Positions 55,585 to 64,000 of a DNA stretch of 64,000 nucleotides are shown piece after piece. Each line of letters begins with the position of its first letter. Position 1 is the stretch's first letter. Source of the DNA: Fallopia convolvulus (lineage: Eukaryota; Streptophyta; Magnoliopsida; Caryophyllales; Polygonaceae); assembly GCA_964016875.1 (NCBI GenBank), contig OZ024735.1, positions 17,993,981 to 18,057,980 of the forward strand, written 5' to 3'. The notes beneath the pieces were generated by a model. The model saw only the letters and a list, made by a program, of their open reading frames with translations. It had not been told where the DNA came from and made no database searches. The translations under genes were made by a program, and so were the position numbers.

Positions 55585-56600
55585 CCTATCTCCAAGAGAT
55601 GGGAATTATTGATGAAAGGGACACTATGGGCGAGCTAGAGACTAAGTTGGGTGCTCCATCCACCAAATTTATACCTTCCCCAAAGGTCTCACGCAAACGA
55701 CCAAGGGAGATTGGCGAGGAAGAAGAAGAGAGGAAGAAGAGGTCGATGATAATGAAACGACCAAGGGATTTGGTGTCACCTTGGGCACACAAGAACCAGA
55801 CGAGGTTGTCAAAGATGCCTCTAAAGCTGTTGATGGGCACTCCGTCGAGGGCGACAGAACTAAAGTACTTGATGCCGATCTCGACAATGACCATGAAGAC
55901 AAGAACCCAACCACCCTAGACACTGACGGTGAGGAACACCAGGAAGGCGAGCTCCCATCCAACGACCATGACTTGGTCATCTGCGATCTCCATGACATGG
56001 CTCCCTTGTCTTCTTGACTAAGGGACCCGATCCTCATGCTTGAGAACAAGCCCTCTCCCGTCGCCATCCTAGCAAAGAAGAATACAAAGAAGTCTAAGGG
56101 AAACAAAAGACCCAACATGGTCGAAGCTATAAGAACAAATGAGATGGACAAGGGTACAATGGCTTCTAAAGCGAACGCTTCTGGGGAACCTAAGTTGATT
56201 ACACATCTTGTCTTCTCCTCTAATTTCTTGGTCACCAATGTTCTTGGTGAGTTGTGGGAACTCATCAAGTTCCATGGATGGGAAGAGCTCTGGTGTGAGC
56301 CTGCTCAAGTGGATCAGGACTAAGTTCGGTTCTTCTACTCTTGCTTTTCTCTCTTAGATAACCACACACAAGGAGAGATCATTGTCAGGGGCGACAAGTT
56401 ACCCTTCTTTGAAGCTATTATCTAGAGATAACTCAAGGTGCCAAGCGAAGGGTTGGGAACACTTCCCACAAAGGGTCCCAACCAAGGGTCTGCCAACCCA
56501 CAATCTTTCTCTTATTGTCAGGTTGGCCCACCAATTCATCATCAAGGTGGTGATCCCACGCCAGGAGAAACACAATCAATTGAACATCCAAGATGGAATT
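55585..56600 (+). pseudogene. Remnant of a plant-transposon-protein-like ORF
   Basis: Two open stretches: 55781-56017 (acidic, EPDEVVKDASKAVDG to LVICDLHDMAPLSS) and 56036-56323 (LVTNVLGELWELIKFHGWEE then LWCEPAQVDQD), followed after a stop by VRFFYSCF and EIIVRGDKLPFFEAI. The GWEELW...VRFFY...GEIIVRGKxxPF pattern is that of the putative plant transposon protein domain found in retroelement-associated ORFs. Frames are broken and the copia sequence ends abruptly on the left at 55578. It may be the host of the Athila inserted at 56601. Confidence 0.45.
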
Positions 56601-58042
56601 TGTTGAAAGGGATTTACTTAACAACAAATAAAATTTGTAGTCAAGACCCCACTGAGTATAGCAGAGTCAGGATCGTCCACGGGAAGCAAGGTTGTTTGTC
56701 TATCAACTACAGAAAGAAAACAAAGCAAAACAAGCAAAAACAGCTACGAACAACCTCGTTAACGACCTTGTCAGGGTCGTTAACGAACCTGGAAATCTAC
56801 GAACACAGAACAACTAACGACTCAGACACAGGTTCGGTACCGAGGGTATGTTAACTCGGTAACGAATGATTCGAAAGCAAAACTAAGCAAATTCAATGAA
56901 TAAAAAGATCTAGGACAAGGGTTACCACGACGCAGCTATGCATATAAACTCATATGAGGATAAAGATCATGCCTTTAAAGATAAATTCATCAACTTTCGC
57001 CGACTAACAAGCAAATCAATCAATTTTCATAAATCAATTTACTTTATTACTTGTTTTGAATCCAAAGCTCGAAACTTTCGTTATCGAACAATATCAACAT
57101 TCAAGTTCACAACTTTCTCTTTCGATCAAGTTAAAAAATCAAATTACTTTGACTCTCGTCTAAGCATAAGCACAACAAGCAATTCAAAAGATAAAAGGCA
57201 ATCAAAACATCAACGTACTCATTCAAACATGCACAACTATGCCGAGTTTCAACCCCGACCCTAGATAAGAAGACTACTCACTCTTCATTGAAATAAAGCA
57301 AACAACTTTAATTAAAGAAGATATTAAAAGCAAAACTAAACTTACTTGAAATTGAAAATATAATCGTCTTATAATCTCGTAGAATCCGAAAACACTAAGA
57401 ACACTGAGAAAGAACCGATCACCGACCCAAACTCTCTCTCTCTCGATCGACTTTAGGTTCGACTCTCTCTCTTTCCCGACTTCTCCTAGATCTCGTCTAT
57501 CTCTCCCAAACTAATGTGAATTCCCCCTTTGCCTAGGTTTAGAACAAGGGTATTTATACTAAGAAACTATCTAATAAAAAGGCTAAAAGATAAAAACTTA
57601 CCCTACTTAAAAGATAACAAGATAAAAGATATAAAAACTGAAAGTCGGCTACGCCTCTACCGACACGGGTCCCTCGTTAACGACCCGCACAGGGTCGGTA
57701 GACTCTGCTGAATCCCTTGCAAAAACTCTATCTTTACAGCCCGGTTAACGGCCTTCATAGGGTCGTTACCCAACCTCTGTTTTGGCTTCTCTTGAACCAT
57801 GCAATCTTCTTCCTTATCTTCCATGCATTCCACCTTCCACCACAAGACTTCAACTCAGCTCGAAAAGTGCTCTTTTCCCGCTCTTAAACCTATAAAAAGA
57901 CACAAAACAGAGTAGCTTCCATACTTTTCACAAAATATGCAAACACATCCAAAACCACACAAAACTAACTCTAAAACCTACTAAAACTAAACTAAACAAC
58001 CTAAGAAAGACATCTAAGACTATACCAAAAACACGAACATCA
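56601..58042 (-). repeat. 3' LTR of the second Athila
   Basis: 1442 bp, TGTTGAAAGGG...CGAACATCA. TCGTTAACGA at 56756 and 56777 (21 bp), TCGGTACCGA at 56834 with TCGGTAACGA at 56856, TCGTTAACGA at 57674 with TCGGTAGACT at 57695, and variants at 57742 and 57763. The TSD cannot be checked because the partner LTR is not in the window. Confidence 0.85.
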
Positions 58043-59750
58043 AAATACCCCATACTTAAGCTTGCTTGTCCTCAAGCAATCACCATACAATAATCAAAAC
58101 CAAGCAATCATGCTTATCACGCAATAGCCATCATCTAAAAAGCAACTTCAAAACATAGCAGAAAATAGCAAATGACTATTAACATCATTAAACATATATA
58201 AGCACTAATAGACATAAGCAAATACAATCCAACCTCACCAGGGATATTTGTGTTTCTCTCAACTCTCAAGTGTTTGGGCTTATAAATTCAATCTCTCAAC
58301 TCCATCTTATATGCAAAAACTCATAGAAATTGGAACTTATATCACCAAACTCTCCACCTAAGATTTGTCAAAACAAGCAAAAATCATCAAGAGAACTTAG
58401 GCTCAATGAAAAACTTCATAGAAGCTTCCATTCGGCCGGGTTGTAACGGGGCTTGGTAAAGACAATTAGGCGTGAAAATATTTTGGCTATGTGGTGCTAA
58501 TGATATCCGGGAATCAAAGACTCCTAAAAACTCACACATAAATCCAAAACTCTCATAAAAGATAACCAAAACTCACTCAAACATTATGCTCACTCACTCA
58601 CCTTTTATCCTAGAAAGCCTCATATAAACATAAAAGAATCTCCGGTTTAAACTCATAAACACAAATACACATTCACTTGTCTTCCTTTTTTTTCTCCTTT
58701 CATTTTTCTCTTCTGTTCTTCTGTTGTCTTTTTCTCTTTCTCGAACAGCCTCGTTAACGACCCAGATGAGGTCGTTAACGAGCTATTTTTTCTCCTCGTT
58801 TTCTTTTCTCTTCAACAACAAACTTTCTTATTGTGCATCTTTTCACTACCAAGAGATCTTTTACAAAATAAATCAAGAGACTTCCAATCTACCCTTCCCA
58901 AAACCCTTTATTTTGAACCAAACATAACTTTTCACTCTACAAAACAAACCTCTCCAACTAAGTCTTAATCCCCGGATAGTAGGGTCAAGCTTATCTCGGC
59001 TAGGGAAATAATTTTGTGGAGCTAAAAATAAAAGGCTTAAAGGCTCAACTTGGCTTTAAAAGAGGGATCATGATAGGGTAGATAAGGATAAATAAGGCTC
59101 ATAAAAATAAGTTCTCTATCATATGACTTTCACGAGTAATGAACTAAAAATCTTATATAGGTCTCAAGAAATAGATAACCATCACAATTCCAAGAGATAA
59201 TATACATAAAGAGAGTAAATCACACAAGAAAAGAAGAAGGATTTTTGATGTTCTCCCTATAAGGCCAAAAATAACTCATAAGGTAGCAATTTTTGTTGGA
59301 TTGCATTACTCATGCTAAAAGTTATACATGCTCAATTTCATCAAATTGCTATTCCTCTATAAAACAATTTCATATCAAGAATCAGGCTATACCATCAAAA
59401 ACATGCTTGTAAGGAAATTACATGATCATGCTAGCAATTACTATCATAGAACCAAAAGAAAGGGTATTTATCCATTCTAAAAACTCTTTTTTTGGAATTT
59501 TCAATTTTTTCAATTTTTTTGCGATTTTTATGATTTTTTCTAAAACAAAGGACAACTAAAACAAACAAGACAAGCAACCCAAACACATAAACAAGCAAGT
59601 TTTCTTTCCTTCCCCACCCCATACTTAAAATTATAGTGTCCCCACTGTAATAAAACTAAGCAGAAAAGAAAGAAAGAAAGAAAAAGGAAAAAAAAGAAAA
59701 AAGTTACAAGACAAACTGAAGCGGAAAAGAAACATCTTTTGAAAGCTGAA
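58043..59750 (-). other. Untranslated region of the second Athila
   Basis: Collinear with 23813-25560 of the first Athila. No gene. A perfect TCGTTAACGA pair lies at 58751 and 58772. Confidence 0.75.
58751..58781. repeat. Paired palindrome TCGTTAACGA, 21-bp spacing (second Athila)
   Basis: Perfect words at 58751-58760 and 58772-58781. At the matching place in the first Athila the pair is at 24538 and 24560, so the pair predates the split of the two elements. Confidence 0.9.
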
Positions 59751-61314
59751 TCAGTGTCGTGGTGGTGGTCGAAACTGATGCTCAAAGTTACCCATGAACT
59801 CGTACATGGTCCTCCAACGCTCCTCATCAACCGTCACCCTTTTCTCCATCGTCCTCCAACGAGCATCCGCCCGCTGATGCCTCGCATCATCCAAAGTCAT
59901 GCGAGCTGAATAGACACCCTCCCAACGATCCATCCTCTGGTGGAGTTGTGTCTGCTACAGGTTGAGCTGTTGCATTTGAAAAGATAGGTCTTCGGCCCAT
60001 GGAGGTGGAACACTCGATCTAGTGTAGGTGGGCCGAGGAGGTGGTTGGTAATGATCTTGGGGCTGGAAGTGGTTTGAAAAATCACCGGGTTATAGGGCAT
60101 CACATCATAAGATTGCGGCACGGTAGGCGGTGGCGGTGGGTCGTTACCGAAGTTGTGTGCCTCGGTAGCAGCCTCGTTAGTAGCCTCGAAGTAGTCGTTA
60201 ACGAACCTGGGTGGGTCGTTAACGATGTTATCATCTTCGCCCAAAACCTCGGTACCGAGGTCATCGTCCTCGATATCGAGCTCCTCCGTGGCTGCCTCCG
60301 TAGCAGCGTCATCTTCATCCATTGCTTCTCCTTCTCTCTCGAACCTCGTCACACACTCCCTCAACGACGGCTCATCTTGTGGCTTCTTTTCCAACGGGAA
60401 TGCATGACCCGTCCAAGACTTGTACCAATTTGTCACATAAAGCAATTCAAACTTGTCTCGAGTAAGAAGCACATCTTGGCCAAGTACCTTGGTGGCGTGC
60501 CCTCTCTCGGTTCTCACAAAAATGCTGGAAGCAAACCAATAATTCTTGTCGAGCTTTTGGGCATGGTTCGGCGTATAGAGTGTGAGATCGATGCCGAGTT
60601 TTGCCGCCAATAGACTCACCAGATTCCTGCACCACACTTCTTTTGACTTGATCCCTTGCTTCTCAATATATTGCAACCATTCATACCTCAAGTTTAACGG
60701 GGCGGGATCCTCAAAAAGTATAGTAAGGAGGCATGCAACTTCCGTCTGTGTTGGCCTTGATAGCTCCCTCTTAGGCCAAAATGTGGCAGCCAAGACTCGG
60801 AGAATGATCCGGAATATGGGGTTGATGATTCTTGCCCTTGAAAGTGCTGCGGCAGAAGGTTCAACTTCCCCGGAAATGTAACTCCAAGTTTTGGTAACCT
60901 TGTAGTCTTTGAGCTTGTAGTTCCTAGAATGGTGAGGAAGCTCGAGATATGCATTAAACTCAGACATTGTGCATTCATGGTTGACATTGCCTAGCCGGAA
61001 CCTTATCCTTCCCACTGAAATCTTGGTTTTGAAGCTTGTCTCGAGAGTGGCCAAGAACTCGGCGGTGAGAGCCGGGTAATACGATATCTCTTCTTTTTTC
61101 AACAGTTGAGGCACTCCGAGAATGGCAAAAGCGTGCTTGACATCCTTGACTTCGAGAACCACCTAGTGTAGTGGTCCTTTTCCAGAATGGTGTCGAAGAG
61201 GTTAGCTTGCGCTTGGGTAGCCAATATGACATTGTCCATGCGTGGAGGGGATGTAGACCGTTGAGTCCTCTTCTTCTTTCCGGCTCTTGTGCTAGCTCTG
61301 CTAGTGCTGGCCAT
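59751..61314 (-). pseudogene. Athila third ORF, full-length form with frameshifts
   Basis: Starts MASTSRASTRAGKKKRTQRS (61314). A small indel near 61150 shifts the frame; the main frame (61162-59897, about 420 codons) reads HAFAILGVPQLLKKE, YYPALTAEFLATLETSFKTK, RIRFRLGNVNHECTMSEFNA, FWPKRELSRPTQTEVACLL, WFASSIFVRTERGHATKVLG and WYKSWTGHAFPLEKKP, then an acidic tail and VNDP heptads (IVNDPPR, FVNDYFE). A second shift near 59930 leads to the end MYEFMGNFEHQFRPPP. It resembles the Arabidopsis-retrotransposon ORF1 protein family placed after pol in Athila elements, function unknown. The copy at 25561 keeps only the two ends. Confidence 0.75.
60141..60279. repeat. Palindrome motif cluster with three variants
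   Basis: Pairs at 21 bp: TCGTTACCGA (60141) with TCGGTAGCAG (60162), TCGTTAACGA (60195) with TCGTTAACGA (60216), and TCGGTACCGA (60249) with TCGATATCGA (60270). The last two differ in the centre yet are each perfect palindromes. Confidence 0.85.
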
Positions 61315-61618
61315 ATGTACCTACAAAAACCATGAATTTCCAAGATAAGATCCACACAAACCAACAAAAGGAAACCCCATACTTACTCTCGGAAGTGCTC
61401 TCGACATGCCTCGTTAACGAAGCAATTGGGTCGTTAACGAGTCTGGGTTCGTTTTGAAACTGAGCATTTTACAGGGTCGTTAACGAGTTTGGGAAAGTCA
61501 TTAACGGGCTTGGTCGAGAACCATTTACAGTCTATTCCGAGTTCTAAACACCAAATACTTCCAACAAATCGAGCATGAATCAACCACAATCCCGCATAAA
61601 ACATACATTCAAGCACAT
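61315..61618 (-). other. Second Athila spacer upstream of the third ORF
   Basis: Non-coding. TCGTTAACGA at 61411 and 61431, and at 61477 with TCATTAACGG at 61498. Ends where the Tat LTR begins. Confidence 0.6.
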
Positions 61619-62094
61619 TGTTAGGCCCAAATGTCCATCGACCCATTTGGTAGTCTGAGCCCATAAATACACAGAGAAGTCATCAGCCGATGTGATCGAG
61701 AAAGAATCCCGAAATAGAGAGAAGTAATCAGTCACCCGATTGAAGGAAGAAAGCTTCAGTCATAAAGCAGAGAGATCAGTTCAGAAAGTCTCGAGGGGAA
61801 CGCTCCAAGTCTCCGAAATATGCGGGAAGTGGGAAGCGGTTACAAGATACGCCCTAGAAATCCGGAAATCATGGTATATGGGAAGACAACCGTTGGAACT
61901 GAGATGTATATATGTAAAACTGCACAATTTGTAAAAGACATGTTCGAGAACCTTACCAAAAATCAATAAAACGAGAGGATCATAACCCTCAGCTTTTGAT
62001 AATTTCGAGCTTGTTCGTACTTGTTATTTCCTTTGAATTCGATCGTGCCCCAATTAAGGGCAAAGGTTTGTTGATCAAATTTTTGTCCAAAACA
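61619..62094 (+). repeat. 5' LTR of the second Tat element
   Basis: TGTTAGGCCC...CCAAAACA, 476 bp, placed by TG...CA ends and the primer site four bases beyond the right edge. Confidence 0.7.
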
Positions 62095-62097
62095 ATT

Positions 62098-62115
62098 TGG
62101 TGCCCACCGTGGGGT
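62098..62115 (+). promoter_or_regulatory. Primer-binding site
   Basis: TGGTGCCCACCGTGGGGT, a primer-site text frequent in plant Ty3/gypsy elements, four bases after the LTR end. Confidence 0.8.
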
Positions 62116-62149
62116 GCAACGATCAAAAAAGATTCGGTTTTTTGCATTG

Positions 62150-63031
62150 AAAAGAGTTTAGGAAGATCGCCAGGAGCAACTCTAACGAAGGCGGCCCAGA
62201 GCCAAACATCGGAGATGATGGAGGCGCACGCCAGGACGCATCAGCAGCCCTTCGTCTTGAACTGTCTGAATTCGCCCAAAGGCTCCAAGCTCTGGAGAAA
62301 GAATTGACCGATCAGCATGCTTGTAACGAAAAGCACAAAGCAAGCATTGAGCAGTTAACCACCGATAACGACGGTTTGCGCTCCCAACTTCGATCCGTGT
62401 GCTCTGTCGGCCCGCGTGCCCGAGAAACTGATCGAACCCGAAATAGTGGGGGTGAAGGTTCTTCTGGGAATCATACCAGCTGTCACGGGGGAAATCCTGG
62501 CCTGGAGTTCATTACCTCACCAGCAACGGTCCCCGGGGTACCATCATTTACCCCCCGCTCAGGGAAACCCTATTAGCGAAGGAGCAAGAGTAACCATACA
62601 CCTGCGATCGGCGCGAGAGGTTAGCCCCTGATGCTTGGAAGATGAAACCATGGACGACGACGAGGATTGGGATCGTCGCCGTCCTCGAGACCTCGAGAAT
62701 ATCATTCGGAACCAATTCAGGATGTTCACCGAGCAGTTATCGAAGATACCCGGGGTCCCGCGACCCATAGAGAAAGAAGCGGTTGACGGTTACAATGAGT
62801 CACCTTTCGCTCCCCACATCGCCCAGGTTGAGATACCAAAGAAGTTTTCGGTGCCCAGTATGACTTCATACGACGACACGGGGGATCCTGACGAACACGT
62901 GGCCAAATTCAAGCAAATGATGATGACCAACGCGGTACCATATCATTCCTGCGAAGCGTTGATGTGCAAGGGATTCGGCGCAGCCCTCACGGGGCTGGCC
63001 TTGAAATGGTTCGTTAACCTCCCAAGGGGAA
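62150..63031 (+). pseudogene. Tat-type gag, truncated
   Basis: The early part shows a coiled-coil-like stretch (RLQALEKELTDQHACNEKHK, about 62279-62340), then frame changes near 62420-62630. The later frame (62635-63031) has ENIIRNQFRMFTEQLSKIPG, SPFAPHIAQVEIPKKFSVPS and DTGDPDEHVAKFKQMM, then LTGLALKWFVNLPRG, the familiar gypsy gag capsid text. It is cut by the LTR starting at 63032. Gag would form the particle holding element RNA. Confidence 0.75.
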
Positions 63032-64000
63032 TGATACGCTGGTTTTAGTACAACGTAATTCTGTATTTTTATTAGGATTTTCTGAGTGTTTTAGGCTAGA
63101 TTAGGATGATTATCTGTAATATCAGAAGAGCCTACAATTGAAGATTTGGAAGACAGAAGTCCTAAAGATCGAGTTGAAGAGGTTAAGAAGTCAAGACCCG
63201 CGCCCTCGGGTTGGACCCGAGACCACAGTGGCGAAAGATTCAAGGAAGTGGAGTAATGCAGGAACCGCGCCCGCGGTTCGAGGGATTTCCACGGCCGAGG
63301 AGGACTTAGGATCCGCGCCCGCGGTTTGATTTCGCGCTCGCTTATTTTGGGGTTTCAGCGCCGACTTTGTTTCGATTATTTTATCTTTTATTTATAATTA
63401 TATCTTAGGGTTTTAGATTTATTTCTACTATTTAAGCTTTGTTTCGTTTTCACTTTAGAGTTACACATTCTAGCATACTTTCAGAGATTATTCCAGTTTT
63501 TAGTTTTATTATGGAGAACTAATTTCCCTTGGAGTTTGTTTAATCAAGGAAGCCTTTTTATGTAATTCGTGAGATTCTGGTAACTTTTCTATCCCTTGGT
63601 TAATATCAAAACTCTTGTGCTTAATTTTATGATTATCAATTGATTTCTCTTGGCGCACAACTTGTTGAATTTGATTGATATTCTATTGTTTGGATTAGTT
63701 TGATTGTTGTATGTGCAATCTTATTTATCCTTGAAACAACTCTTTTCTAGGACCGTGGACTAGAATTGAGAAAGAGTGTTTGATTGTTATTTTATGCATG
63801 AGACTCGTAGCTTGATTGCATGATTTAATATCCTTCTATCCTTAATACTTTTCATGATTTGAATTAAGCGTTCTTGTTCATATCATAAATCTGCTTGACC
63901 GTGGACAAGCGGAAATCTTTTATAAGGATTGGAATTAACCTGGGAATTAATAGAAAAGTGGATGAATTGATGATCGAATGATTAAAAAGGTGGAATTGGT
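63032..64000 (+). repeat. LTR of the same family as 53840-55133, running off the window
   Basis: Begins TGATACGCTGG inside the gag frame, preceded by GGGAA. From about 63195 it follows the solo LTR closely, including paired CCGCGC-CGCGG units (63265, 63313, 63332) and the block around GCATGAGACTCGTAGCTTGA. Whether it is solo or the 5' end of a full element cannot be seen. Confidence 0.8.

Larger units (their letters stand above)
56601..61618 (-). mobile_element. Second Athila element, 3' part only
   Basis: Contains the 3' LTR (56601-58042), polypurine tract, untranslated region (58043-59750), the third ORF (59751-61314) and spacer to 61618, where a Tat element's LTR begins. The gag-pol side lies beyond that insertion or is lost. 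Its sequence is diverged from the element at 22342-34659, so it is an older or separate lineage. Confidence 0.85.
61619..63031 (+). mobile_element. Second Tat-type gypsy element, 5' part
   Basis: 5' LTR, primer site and the start of gag on the plus strand, cut at 63032 by another LTR. The flank left of 61619 is CACAT; the partner is outside the window. Confidence 0.75.

Noticed and set aside
59431..59830. Minus-strand frames with Phe/Leu-rich, membrane-like text
   Set aside because: They come from poly-pyrimidine tracts in the Athila untranslated region; the matching region of the first Athila has no such frame.
1..64000. tRNA, rRNA or organelle-derived segments
   Set aside because: None was recognised by reading; the only tRNA-like text is in retroelement primer sites. 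A tRNAscan-SE run and a plastid/mitochondrial search would settle it.

Overview
The window is repeat-dense nuclear DNA of a flowering plant, most likely a eudicot. It holds Athila- and Tat-lineage Ty3/gypsy elements, Ty1/copia remnants, 5'-truncated LINEs with plant-type zf-RVT and RNase H domains, Mutator-like elements (MULEs) with 9-bp target-site duplications (TSDs), hAT miniatures with 8-bp TSDs, Helitron-type ends, and one host gene with GT-AG introns. The Athila content suggests pericentromeric or intercalary heterochromatin (inference). No rRNA, tRNA, CRISPR or bacterial-type features were seen.

Layout. 1-9029: a decayed Tat element (reverse transcriptase, two RNase H domains, integrase, 3' LTR) on the + strand. 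It is broken by a minus-strand non-autonomous LTR element (1545-5415, TSD AAAGG), which itself holds an Athila-type solo LTR (3403-4716, TSD ATGGC). A further solo LTR lies at 6558-7130 (TSD CAAGG). 9.0-21.2 kb: AT-rich DNA with a MULE at 10646-11808, a Pack-MULE-like element at 12385-15975, duplicated copia remnants, a MULE at 18061-20001 and two related hAT miniatures. 21264-35624: a MULE-like element (copy A) split by a 12.3-kb Athila element (22342-34659, minus strand, TSD ATGGA). 35649-39079: a MULE holding a foldback element and MULE-like copy B. 39.7-45.6 kb: two truncated LINEs, the first split by a 2.45-kb LTR element. 45926-46885: a three-exon gene resembling p53- and DNA-damage-regulated protein 1 (PDRG1). 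47.4-51.2 kb: nested Helitron-like elements. 52.6-55.6 kb: a dead copia element split by a small MITE and a 1.3-kb solo LTR. 56.6-63.0 kb: a second Athila (3' LTR and third ORF), cut by a second Tat element, which is cut by an LTR running off the right edge.

How parts fit. Almost every boundary was placed from a TSD plus LTR or TIR ends, so the order of insertions can be read. Nearly all transposon genes are disabled. The PDRG1-like gene is the only host gene that looks intact.

Standout observation. At least four unrelated repeat families carry short motifs repeated at very close to 21-bp spacing, about two helical turns: TCG(N)TA(N)CGA palindromes through the Athila family, TGAACA-core motifs in MULE-like copies A and B, GTGAACA in the AT-rich repeat pair, and ATGCACTTTT in the foldback element. 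In Athila the motif lies in the LTR, in untranslated DNA and in genes, where it is read in two different frames. This points to constraint or spread at the DNA level rather than at the protein level.
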